A DNA stretch of 64,000 nt from NCBI GenBank assembly GCA_034509755.1, contig CM067557.1, positions 40,358,001 through 40,422,000 on the forward strand. Reading direction: 5' to 3'. Below the pieces are notes generated by a model. The model was not told the DNA's origin. It ran no database searches and worked only from the letters and a program-made list of their open reading frames with translations. The translations under genes were made by a program, and so were the position numbers. Positions 24,990-35,016 of this stretch are shown one piece after another. The stretch is from Anisodus tanguticus. Taxonomy: Eukaryota > Streptophyta > Magnoliopsida > Solanales > Solanaceae. Within the stretch, counting starts at the first letter, position 1. The number at the start of each line of letters is the position of its first letter.

Positions 24990-25212
24990 TGGTATCAGAG
25001 CCAGACTCATTCTAATTTTTTGTTCGTCGATGTTGGGCCACCAAATTATATTGTCCACACTCTAGTTAACGAGGTCTAGGCGTGCGGGGTAGTGTTAAGA
25101 GTCCCACATCGGATATGGAATGGGAACATGGACTCCTTATATGGACTTGGACAATACGCCTCCTACAAGCTAGCTTTTGGTGTTGAGTTAGGCCAAAGAT
25201 CTATTCTTTACA
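24990..25212 (+). mobile_element. TRIM internal domain plus LTR, copy 2
   Basis: PBS TGGTATCAGAGCC, about 90 bp of internal sequence (TCGATGTTGGGCCACCAAATT, GTCTAGGCGTGCGGGG polypurine-like end) and a 120-bp LTR 25093-25212. The LTR carries an exact AGTCCCACATCG at 25100-25111 and TTATATGG from 25138. Confidence 0.8.
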
Positions 25213-25257
25213 TATAAAAAAAATATATAAAATTTTGTTTTAATGATATAATTACTA

Positions 25258-25460
25258 CTCTCTCTGTCCCAATTTATGTGACATCATTTTCTTTTTGATT
25301 TGTCCCAAAAAGAATATCATCTTTCTATAATTAGAAATAATTTAACTTTATGAAAAGATTTATGGTCATACATTTATAAAAGACTTGTTTTGGACCACAC
25401 ATTTCACAAGTTTTCCTTTCTTTCTTAAACTCCGTACCAAGTCAAATGGTGATTTTTTTT
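25258..25460. mobile_element. Stowaway-like MITE, right end lost
   Basis: ACTCTCTCTGTCCCAATTTATGTG start, interior shared with 34551-34767 (TTTGTCCCAAAAAGA, TAATTTAACTTTATGA, CCACACATTTCA), no GGGAGTA terminus. Confidence 0.6.
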
Positions 25461-25500
25461 TAGTTTTATGCGGCATAATTTTATAGTAATTTTTGAGATT

Positions 25501-25740
25501 ACGTTGAGTGTTGGAAATTATGACTTATCCGGTATAGTTTGTGTTGATGTTATGATACATATGTTGAAGTCAAACGCTAATTATGTCGTCAAAATTTGAA
25601 ATTATGTCTTTTTTCATATTATGTTGAGTGTTGGAAATTATGCCTTATCCGACATAATTTGTATGGATGTTATGATACATATGTTGAAGTTAAACGCTAA
25701 TTATGCCGCGCTAAAAAATAATGTGAGGCAAAAATTAAAG
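25501..25740. repeat. Tandem duplication, period 120 bp
   Basis: GTTGAGTGTTGGAAATTATG at 25503 recurs at 25623; similarity continues through ATGTTATGATACATATGTTG and AACGCTAATTATG. About 90% identical by eye. Confidence 0.8.
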
Positions 25741-26394
25741 ACCACCACAAAATTGGGCATTTGTGCGAATGTTGTGCAATTACTTTGTATAAAGTTTTGC
25801 ATTTGTATCTCGTTAAGGGTCTTTATCGTTGTCTAAGCTTTTTAGTTTCATGTTTAGTTTTAATTTATTTTTGTATGTTTATCCACTTGTTTTAAATATT
25901 TGAAGTTTCATATGCCATATGGCTATAGTTCAATTATATGTGTATCAATTTCATATAAAAACAACTAAAATTCACGTAAAAATGACTGAATCTAACCATA
26001 TACATTTGAAGTAACTTTGACCGTATATGCTTGAAATTTTGGTAAAAATATTTAGCTTATTATATATGTCTAAACTTCAATCATATGAAACTTTCGACAT
26101 TGTATATTTGAAGTTGTTTAAAATGAATAAATTTATAATTTTTTTAAGTACAGTGAATATGACTTAAATGACAAAAAAATTACTTAAATGGTTATATCAA
26201 AATTGATATAAGCGCACTTCGGCCCAAATAGTTGCTTGTATAAAGTTGAAGGCCCGTTTCTTCCATGGCAGGGCCACGAGAGACAGGGGCGTATGTAGCT
26301 TTTGATTTACTATGTTATTATTATTGTTTCTTAGTATATTTTTTTGTTGAAGTTACTGTTATTTGACATGCTTTGTTACTGTTTTATTCTGAGT

Positions 26395-26597
26395 CGAAGA
26401 TATCGAAAACAACATCTCTACCTAAGTTGCTCGGACTCTCCAAAATGACCGCACTCGTGTCGGATCCCCCAAAAATGCTTTTAGTAGTGTCCTACACGTA
26501 CCTGTCGATATTTTTAAAGAGTACTAGTAACATAGCTCTCTTTCTCCCCAAACCCACTTGTGGAATTACACTGGGTATGTTGTTGTTGCCGGAATTA
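26395..26597 (+). mobile_element. SolS-like SINE with nested MITE fragment
   Basis: Left part ATATCGAAAACAACATCTCTACCT and right part CCCAAACCCACTTGTGGAATT then ACACTGGGTATGTTGTTGTTG match the ends of the SINEs at 34264 and 57593 (which lie inverted). The (TTG)n tail fixes the orientation. Between them, 26428-26500 carries the TTGCTCGGACTCTCC family MITE. Confidence 0.55.
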
Positions 26598-27387
26598 AGT
26601 TTGTTAATACACTATTAGCCTGTTTGACCAAGTTTCTAGGAAGTCAAAAGTGCTTATTTTAGAAAATTGAGGCGTTTGGCCAAGCTTTTTAAAGAAATAA
26701 TAAGTGATTTTGAGTACTAGCAGAAGCTAAAAGAAGGCTTTTCCCGACGATCACTTTTGAAACTTTGGCCAAACACAAATTACTACAAAAATATTGATAA
26801 ATGTGTTTTTCAAATTGATTAAGTCAAATACAAACTGCTACTTTCCTAAGTATTTTTTTCGAGAAACACTTCTGACAAAAACACTTTTCAAAATAAGCAG
26901 ATTTTGAAAGTTTAACTAAACATACTTTATGGTTAAAGACAGTTTTGAAGTTAAAAGAATAAGATGGAAATTGGACACCGGCATTAGCTATAAAAAGTAA
27001 AATTATAGTGAAATACCAATTCTCCAGTTTTGAACTTTTATGAACTTTCATAGACCAAGGTGGTTATATTATCTATATCACTTGTGTAGTATTTGAACAT
27101 TAGTAGTTAGGATGATACTTAAGAAAACTGCTTTAAAATGGTCTTGATTACTGATTGGTTACAGAACATTCTGTATTAAATGTGAAGGAATCTATTAATC
27201 TATCATTGCCAACTGACTAAAAGAATCACTTCTTTTCTTTTCCTTTTTCTCTTATCTTTGTTGAAGAGCTTTGAATTGAGAAATAAGGCTACAGTTTCAT
27301 AAATTTACAAAGCCTTGTTCATTCCCTAGGATTGAATTTATCCTAGGGATTGTTTATCCATATCTTTTAGACATATTTCAAAGAACT

Positions 27388-27930
27388 TATGTTGGGTTGT
27401 GGAGTTAAACACCTGATTTTCACTAAAAGTTGAGGAATTAATCAGCCAAGTATGGCTGATTAACTCCTCCATTAACAACCCATTACTTGGGCGCATTAGG
27501 CGTACCTTTCAATGGCCGTCTTTCAATGGCCATTAACACCATTACTTGGCTGTTTTAATGCCCTCTAATGGCCATTAACAGCCATGTTTTGGCAGTTGGA
27601 CAGCCCCTTCTCTATGCTATATATTGAGCTTCATTTGGCTCAATTCGGTGGCAGAAAATAGACGAAAAAACGGTGAGAAACAGGCAGAAAATAGACGAAA
27701 AAACAGTGAGAAACAGGCAGCAAACGAGAGGCGAAAAACAGCAAGGAACAGGCCCGAAAAACAGCCACAAAATAGCACAAAACAGTCAGTGAAATTCAGC
27801 GAAAATCGGTGCAATTTTCGGCGAAAAAACGGTGACCAAACCTTCACGTATACACAAGATATACACTACGAGAGACACACTATATACACGAGAGACAAAA
27901 GAGAAGAGTATTGAGAAACTCTTCCTTCCT
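27388..27930 (+). repeat. LTR-like region with 33-bp tandem repeats
   Basis: TGTTGGGTTGTGGAG at 27389, several ATGGCCATTAACA repeats at 27510-27590, a TATATATTGAGC TATA-like box at about 27620, then three copies of a 33-bp unit starting GGCAGAAAATAGACG at 27650, 27683 and 27716. Promoter-plus-leader organisation suggests a retroelement LTR, but no right end or partner was found. Confidence 0.4.
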
Positions 27931-28302
27931 ATTGTTGACTTAAGATATGATCGATAAAGATGCATATGAGTTTCTTTCGATTGGAAGACGTATTTGCAAT
28001 ATTTCTGGACTAGCAAATTGAGTAAAGTGTTGGTTAGAACAGGATTCTGCATATGACCTTTCAAAGACTTTTTACTGCAATATTTTAAGATATATGGAAC
28101 ATTCAACTGCTGAAGTTTAAGCATATTTGTACCCCTGTGTTTAGATATTAGACCAGAAAATGAGATCCCAGCAGATCCAATGGTGTTATAGTATATTGAA
28201 TTCTAATTGTTACACGTTATTTTATTCCTTCTAAAAGGAGCATCAGCTTAGTTTCCCACTTGCAGGCCTCTATTTGAGACATAATTACTCATGCTTCGCC
28301 TC

Positions 28303-30504
28303 TCAGCTCCAACTGAAACCATTTAAGTCAAGTTGCTTGCAACTCGAAGCAGCATCAGTTTCGTCTTCCGTGTTAAGGTCCAGTTTCGGAGCAAAATAAG
28401 GCAGCTTATACTCTTGTGATGACAGCTGCTTCTCTGGTTTCATTGAATCACTTCTGTCAGCAGCTTGGTGCAAAAGTTTGATGTCTGCATCAACGTAGCT
28501 ACTGTTAACATTCTGTTTTCCTCCTTGAATTCCAACATTCATTGATAAGTTGCTCCAGTTTGTCTCTTTTGAAAATTCTTTTTCTGCATCCTCATCCATT
28601 TTGGGAAACAATCTGTTCTCTTTGAGGTCGTCACACCATCTTAGTTCGGTCTGCTGTAACCTGGTCTCATTTTCAAAGTTTAAAGTCCTCAACCCAATGT
28701 GCTTATTATGCATTTCCTGGAGGTCCCTCAGGGGCCTTCAGAGGAGGTTAATGAGCTATCCAATGAGCAATCTGCAAACCGCTGGGTTGCTTGTGTTTGT
28801 GGGGTGTGAAATCCTGAAATTTCTTGTATCTTTGATAATGTGGAATTCAGGCATTGGTTGGATACTTTGGATACCAAATCAGATAGTTGAACCTTAGCTG
28901 CCTCTAATCCAATTGTTCCCAAGTTTTGTGTTCCGAGGGTTTCTTGTGCTTTCTCGAGCACAGCCTGCAAATATTTCCCTTGAGCCTCTATCCTTAGCTG
29001 TAAATGCCGTTGCACCTAATCAGTTCAGTTAGGCCTAATTTAGAAGACAACAAGGAAAACTTTTCATCGACTTGTAAAATTTTGTGTAGAAGAAAACCTA
29101 TGCAAAGTCATAATTTAGATCGTTAAGTCTTAAAACAAGAGCATTATCCGGGACCAGGACTATTGAACAAGTTGCTTTACCAGTACTAGTAAAAGTTTGG
29201 CAAAAAGAAAACCTTATGGAGGGCTCACATTGTTAAATTGTTAATTCTTATAACAAATGCACTATACAAGACTAGGACTATTAAACCACATGATCAAGCT
29301 ATCATTTCGTTATTTTGTTTTCCACAACTATGATAAATATGTTTCTCGTTATCAATTAACCAGTGAAGTCTTCTTTCCTGAAAATGAAAATGCCTTATAA
29401 AATTTCCATAATGTATGGCTTCTGGCTTTTCTTCATATTATGACACAGAAGGTCTCATCTTTTGCTACTACATTTTTTGCATTGGCATTTATGGTTCTAA
29501 CTTCTCTTATGTAAGTTAATTTTTTCAACAGTTTCGTACCTCAAGCTGCTCATGAAGCCTTCTTTGGACCTCAATCTGCATTTGTATTGCTTTGCTTATT
29601 GGCATGTTGCTGGACAAGAAAAAAGTTGGTCGCTATAGTGTAAGGTTCGGTTCAGACATGCAGTAGGATGATATTAACAACTAAATTTTGTTAGTTCTTA
29701 CTTGTTTGGTTGGGGTCCAATACTGGGATTGCTCATAGGGCTTCCAGCGCTCTCACATATCTTCTCCATACTTGCTGCTACAATTATTTACAAGCAATAA
29801 ATTTATGAATGTTGGAAATTTCCTTCTTAGATTTTTGGATTTATATATTCTTCAAAAATATTGGATTTCTTACCAGCTTTATTGGCTCCGCTAGTATTTG
29901 CTTGTCCATGGTGGTTCTTACTTAGTCTGTATTTCTGCCAGCCAAAATAGAAGATCAGATTTTCAGTTGCAATGCAAACTAACTGCAAGTCAGCTTTGCT
30001 TTTCAGTTATTTAGACATAAACAATTTTAGATGTCTTTGCAGTTGATTTAGAAGATGTGTTTTCACTCTTAACCAAATGTCTAGTTTCTTCACATGTATT
30101 TTTGTAAACCATGGAGTGAATAAAAACTAACCTGAAGATGGCTCTTTAAATGGTACAAGGTTAGTCCCTGGATCCCCATAAGTTTCAAAACTGATTTTGG
30201 TGTGGCTTCTGCAATAGAAGAACGGTGAATTTAATAATTTCAGCGAGGAACAACATACATCTGGTGCTTATCCAAATTAACATATTTGTGTGCACTTACT
30301 GTCTGCTCCACCAAGTTGGTTAACTGCTTCTATAAACCTCTCATGGAGGTCCGGCGTCCATTTCAATCTTGGCTTAGCATCAGTCGAAAGAACAAGTCCG
30401 GAGTCTCCATTGGTGTTCCCGCCTTGCAGGAACAAATGCCTTTCAGGGAAAGACATTCTTGTTGAAGGGTGCATGTTAACAGCTTGGTGGTGATGATGGT
30501 ACAT
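28303..30504 (-). CDS. MYB-CC transcription factor (MYR1/MYR2-type), with frameshift
   Basis: Minus-strand exons 30504-30300, 30208-30132, 29934-29874, 29774-29702, 29609-29540 and 29015-28303, all GT-AG. The GARP/MYB domain reads PRLKWTPDLHERFIEAVNQLGGAD, then KATPKSVLKLMG, then LTLYHLKSHLQKYRLSK. The coiled-coil/LHEQLE region follows (MQIEVQRRLHEQLE, VQRHLQLRIEAQGKYLQ, VLEKAQETLG), and the C-terminus ends LDLNGFSWS. These match Arabidopsis MYR1/MYR2 as I remember them, nuclear regulators linked to phosphate response and flowering. In the last exon the frame breaks in a CCCC run at about 28733-28736: as written, the protein stops after SSEGP at about residue 257, while the next frame continues to a full length near 399. 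The downstream part is well conserved, so a sequence error or very recent mutation is likely. An upstream 5' UTR exon probably ends near 30601. Confidence 0.85.
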
Positions 30505-31100
30505 TTTCTGGCCTTGGATATGAATATTTGGTTATCAGCGAATAAGTCTTATGGTAAGATTTATAGAGCATGATGGGTGACCGAAAGTATTTATCACGTA
30601 CCTGGAAGGAATCTGATGTCGCTTCAGGTTCAGTGACTCCAGTCTTGTCTTACTCTTGATATTGGAAGTATCACAGTATATATCATTGTTTTCCATTTTG
30701 TTAAATAAAGTTGTCTGCTACAGTTAATCTCCGTGTTTTGTTTTTTACCAAATTCACAAAGAAGACCCAACCCAAGAAGCTCTAATAAGATAAGTCGGAT
30801 CTAGGAAAGGTTCTGTGGGTTCAACTGAACCAATTGTTTTCTCGAACTATGTATATATAAGAAAAATAATATTTATAATATATGCATATAATCACTCTAA
30901 ACTCACTTACTCTAAATCGAGACTTCCCCTATAAGTCTAGACCAATATAATTTTTATACGAGCTTAAGAAAAAAATCTTGTCCTTCCAATTTGACACGTT
31001 TGTGGGACCTGAATGCATGTTCGCTTTCTAATCTAAGGGAAAAGCACTATGCATTATATATATTCCTATGCATTATAAGTTCCTGAAACACTTACACACC
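30505..31100. other. Probable 5' leader and promoter of the MYB-CC gene
   Basis: On the minus strand, a GCGACATCAGATTCCTTCCAG|GTACGTG donor at about 30602 suggests a non-coding first exon spliced to just before the ATG at 30504. No TATA box could be assigned with confidence. Confidence 0.4.
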
Positions 31101-31388
31101 TTACAATAGGTACAAGAATTGATCCACCAAAGACTTTTTTCCTATGCACACATTCTTTTTCTGGCAAAGTTTTGGAACCATATTCCAAGAACTAGTAGTA
31201 GGATATTTTTTTCCTGATGGAGATTGGAGGAATCCACTATCTATGATGTCTTGAAAACCTACAAAACCATCTTCCTTTTCAAATGGAAGATTCTGTTGAC
31301 TGGAGCATCTAGTACTGGGAATTAGATACATGCAATAAAAAAAGGCAAAAAGGTAAGAAATGGTTAAGATGCTTCTCCTATTGAACAC
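31101..31388 (-). CDS. Possible small secreted peptide precursor (95 aa)
   Basis: A single minus-strand frame. MFNRRSILTISYLFAFFYCMYLIPSTRC looks like a signal peptide: two arginines, then a 17-residue hydrophobic core and a small-residue cleavage region. The mature part is polar, with GKKYPTTSSWNMVP and two cysteines (KLCQKKNVC). I do not recognise the family. It could be an unannotated peptide gene or a chance frame. Confidence 0.3.
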   Translation of the reverse strand: MFNRRSILTISYLFAFFYCMYLIPSTRCSSQQNLPFEKEDGFVGFQDIIDSGFLQSPSGKKYPTTSSWNMVPKLCQKKNVCIGKKSLVDQFLYLL

Positions 31389-32785
31389 CCAAACATGAAA
31401 AATGATACACTTTCTTTAGTTTCAGTTTGTTTAGTTGTGGACATGGTACATGCAATTAGTTAAGGATGCATATTTTATCATATCAGATTGACTAAGCTTG
31501 TCTTGGCAAAAGGAGATAATCTAACATCTTGGAGTTTCTAAACCTTTGTTGCTTTATCAAATCCTCCTGCTACTAATGATTTTTCTTCGTATTTGTTTGT
31601 CAAGACATATCATGCTATCCAATTCCTTTCATCATTTCCCTAGATTTGTGCTTGGGTATATTCATTTCAGGTATGAGGAACAATTCATCTCATTTTATTA
31701 AGTGTATTGTCCCTTTGAACTCCTTCATGCTCAGTTTGATCTGATGGTTAATGATTTTAGTGCAACGTCTTGACATGTACCATAGTGATATGAACTTCCT
31801 CAATATCTTGAGCATTCTTATCAGTCTATGCTATTATAAAATATGTGAATATTGAAAAGGGAAGAAGAAATAGTGGAGAGATGCTTCTTCGCTTTGTCTG
31901 AAGGGCTACGAATCGAATGAAGAATACTTTCTTGTTCTCTCCTTCAGTAAATTTGATACTTATTCTGGGTGGATAACTATAAATAGGGAGAAGAGGACCT
32001 CCAGCTAAAAGTTTTATATTCCTTTATTGGTATGAAATGGCCATCTCCAAAGCATTTGGGACCCCTTTCAAAAAGAAGAAATAAAGGATTGTACTGGAAA
32101 CCATGACAACTCGCAACTGGAAGATCCCAATTTACCTTTCACTTGACTTAAGTTGTAATTGGTTTTGGAGGTACCCTTGATGAATCTATATGTCCTGGCC
32201 TTACACGATAACTTTTACATTCTTTTGTGCCCGTTTATGGGTTACAACGTGTCCATACGCAATATAAAGATACAGGTCACTTTGTTTATATATAATCATA
32301 GTTTTATTTTCTTGGACAAGTTTGAGAATCTCATACCTTGAAATGCTTAGCCTATTTTGCACCTCTGACTCATTTACTTTGTGTTAATAAGTGTGTATAT
32401 TTGCTTGCTGATAGGAATATATTAGGAACTATTACAATGAGTAAAAAAGAGTATGTAGATGTTTAGTATAAATTGCTGTGCAGCATTTCAATCTACTGTA
32501 CAGATATAGATGATTACATTGGATAATTTTTTCAAAGGAGAATCTTGTTTCTGTTTTGTAATCTTTTTCCATCAAGGAATCGATCCTCGAGATCACTTAT
32601 ACTTTGAACATTATCTTTGGATCAGTCCTTCTAATTTTATTTAATGGCTATGATATGTTAGTTGAAAAGCATGCCACACCCTTCATCCCATGTTCTGGCT
32701 AATGGTTTAAATCCTGGATATCAATAGTCTATTAAAATAAGAAAGAATATTATCAACTGATGAACAGTCAATGCAGAATAAATTC
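31389..32785. other. Intergenic region
   Basis: AT-rich, no repeat or gene recognised; open frames here are short and without protein resemblance. Confidence 0.6.
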
Positions 32786-33074
32786 TATAAAGAATAGATC
32801 TTGGGCCTAACTCAACCCCAAAAGCTAGCTTGTAGGGTGAGGATTGTCCAAGTACATATAAGGAGTCCATGTTCCCATTTCATATCCGATGTGGGACTCT
32901 TAACACTCCCCGCACGCCCAGACCTTATTAACTGGAGCGTGGATAATATAATTTGGGGGCCCAACATCGGTGAACAAATAATTGGAATGGACTTGGCTAT
33001 GATACCATGTAAAGGATTCTTGGACCTAACTCTAGCTTTTGGGGTTGAGTTAGACCCAATATTCATTCTTTACA
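32786..33074 (-). mobile_element. TRIM element, copy 3 (minus), one LTR rearranged
   Basis: In minus orientation: 3' LTR 32905-32786 (120 bp) with an exact AGTCCCACATCG (32898-32887) and a TTATATG TATA box (about 32862-32857); internal part ends in GCGTGCGGGGAG; PBS TGGTATCATAGCC at 33007. The 5' LTR should continue beyond 33008 but only about 25 bp does. It then switches to the same LTR's end in opposite orientation (TAGCTTTTGGGGTTGAGTTA...TTCTTTACA, to 33074). Confidence 0.82.
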
Positions 33075-34263
33075 AATTAGCATGCTAAGAATTGGAGCCT
33101 AGGTCTATCCATATTGAAAATACAAGTTAAAATCTGCAGCTGTTAACCAAAATGAGGTTATTGCATTGAATAATTAAGAAATGGCAGGTGTCAAAAGGGG
33201 AAAAAATTGACATTATTACTGGTTAGTCTTATGTCATGTATGTTTAATAATTAGGTGAAATTTGATAGTAAGTGAAAACTCCTCATCTTTGGAAAATGAT
33301 ATGCATGTTTGTTTTCAGTTGAACTTTTGCAGAAAAAAACAAGAATCAGTTGATTCTGATATGATAGACTATTTTGTGGAGTTTGGAGGAATGCATTTTA
33401 TATGCAGTTTAAAGGAATCTATCACAACCTTCACTTAAAGTGGCGAAAAGAATCTCAAATGTTTTGCTGGCATGGTGGCTGCTAGCTATGATGATAAATA
33501 ACTTCTGTGATGCTTATGATTTGCTTCTTATCATTGATCAATGTTAGAGATTTCAAGTTCTTAATGTTCTTTCGTTGGGCATAACTAGACTTGTATTTGC
33601 ACGATGAAAGTGGTTTTTAATAACATAGTATATTAGAACTTGTACTTGCTACCTCTCATCAGCACATGTAACAAGTGACTCTGTTCATAAAAGCTTAGAA
33701 ATGTCGAAATAAATTATCTAGAGTTTTTTTTTCTTTTATGTGTTTCTATACATATATATATATGTTGGAACTTTTGTAGAAGAATTCTTTCTTTAAGTAC
33801 TCTTCCTTAATTTTTCAAGGGACTACCTCAGCTTCTCCAACAGAAAGGATGAACAGAGAGGACCGTAAATTGGGAAGCTTTTCTCCTCTCACGGTATACA
33901 AAACCTAGTAAAGAAAATTATGTGTAATGTTAATCATGCGGTCAAACTGTCATTTGATAAGTGTTGAATTGTTTATATTCTAAATCTGCCTTCTGTCATC
34001 GTAACATTGAAATTTTGATTGATGACATGAGAGATTTATAAGTTGTTTTATGTTTCCATATCAAACCATAATTGCTACAACCATGCAATAACTCTTTCAT
34101 TTCGTGTCTATTTGAAGCAGTGGAGGAGGCGGGATTCAAAAAATGCTAAAATGTCACGTCTGGGAATCTAACTCATGACCTAAAACATTTTCTGAACCCC
34201 CTTTGTAAGTTGTCACTACACTAGAAGTTTTCCTTGTGTTAATGAGATTAGAAATCAATATAT

Positions 34264-34367
34264 ATACAACAACATACCAAGTGTAGTCCCACAAGGTGGG
34301 GTCTGGAGAGGATAGAATGTACGCAGACCCTACCATAGAGGTAGAAAGACTATTTCCGATAGACAAA
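34264..34367 (-). mobile_element. SolS-like SINE, 3' part, with target duplication
   Basis: Minus orientation, ending in a short (TTG)n (CAACAAC at the left). Contains GTGTAGTCCCACAAGGTGGGG, GTACGCAGACC and AGAAAGACTATTTCCGATAG. Flanked by a 12-bp duplication AAATCAATATAT at 34252-34263 and 34368-34379. Only about 104 bp, so 5'-truncated. Confidence 0.75.
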
Positions 34368-34550
34368 AAATCAATATATCTACATAAAAAAATTATTCAC
34401 CAACACACAAGGTCCACCACGGCTCTTTTCTAGAATGTCAAACAAAAGTACTTAATTTAACCTTGGTGTTGCAATAAAGCCATGATTTCTGTTCTCTCTC
34501 TGGACATACAGTAAAGAGTAGAACCTCCTTTGTTTTTACCATCCAATCTA

Positions 34551-34767
34551 CTCTCTCTGTCCCAAAAAAATTGTCCTACTTTCCTTATTAGTTTGTCCCA
34601 AAAAGATTGACATCTTTCTATATTTAGAAACAATTTAACTTTATGAGATGATTTACAGCCACACATATATTAATGCTTGTTTTGAACCACACATTTCAAA
34701 AGTCTTTCTTTATTTCTTAAACTCTGTATCAAATCAAACTAGATCAATCTTTTTTGGACGAAGGGAG
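34551..34767. mobile_element. Stowaway MITE (217 bp)
   Basis: Termini CTCTCTCTGTCCCAAAAAAATTG and AATCTTTTTTGGACGAAGGGAG are inverted repeats, flanked by TA dinucleotides (34549-34550 and 34768-34769). TA target and CTCCCTYCGT-type ends are diagnostic of Stowaway (Tc1/mariner) MITEs. Non-autonomous. Confidence 0.82.
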
Positions 34768-35016
34768 TAGTATTTTCTTCCTCTAATATCCTCTACTGTT
34801 TCCTTTGTGTTATTTGCATGATACATTTTCCACCTTAAAGAAGAGAACATGTGCTCTTGTTCTTTCTTGTACTTAGCTTTCCTTTTTGAGGTTAACTTAA
34901 TTTTACTTGGAAAAAAAAAGATGAAACTCACAAAAAAGGAAGATAAGAGCATTTAGAATCAATCATTTAGTCAAATGATTGGCTAAAAATTGAAAAAGAT
35001 AGAAATGACCACATAA

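Larger units (their letters stand above)
15184..25212 (+). mobile_element. Copia-B composite: Copia body flanked by TRIM-type LTRs
   Basis: Order: TRIM-type LTR 15184-15300; PBS-like TGATATCAAGAGCC at 15301; Copia gag from ATG 15467; nested 5.2 kb solo LTR 15627-20787; rest of gag-pol; Copia LTR 24829-24989; intact PBS TGGTATCAGAGCC at 24990; TRIM internal sequence; TRIM LTR 25093-25212. The two outer LTRs belong to the same 120-bp family. Flanks TTATC (left) and TATAA (right) do not form a target duplication, so simple integration of the whole unit is not proven. Without the nested insert, the Copia body plus its LTR is about 4.6 kb, normal for Copia. Confidence 0.7.
25213..28302. other. Intergenic region
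   Basis: Contains a MITE fragment (25258-25460), a 120-bp tandem duplication, a SINE with nested MITE and an LTR-like region with 33-bp repeats. No host gene recognised. Confidence 0.6.
33075..35016. other. Intergenic region
   Basis: Contains a SINE (34264-34367) and a Stowaway MITE (34551-34767). A short conserved-looking stretch at 33829-33898 is bounded by splice-like AG/GT but has no identified gene. Confidence 0.55.

Noticed and set aside
15179..25217. Target duplication for the whole Copia-B composite
   Set aside because: Left flank TTATC and right flank TATAA differ, so integration as one unit is not demonstrated.
33829..33898. Exon-like stretch between AG and GT with frame TSASPTERMNREDRKLGSF
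   Set aside because: I first considered a kinesin N-terminal exon, but the kinesin has a good start at 48500 and about 14 kb of transposons intervene. No other exon belongs to it.
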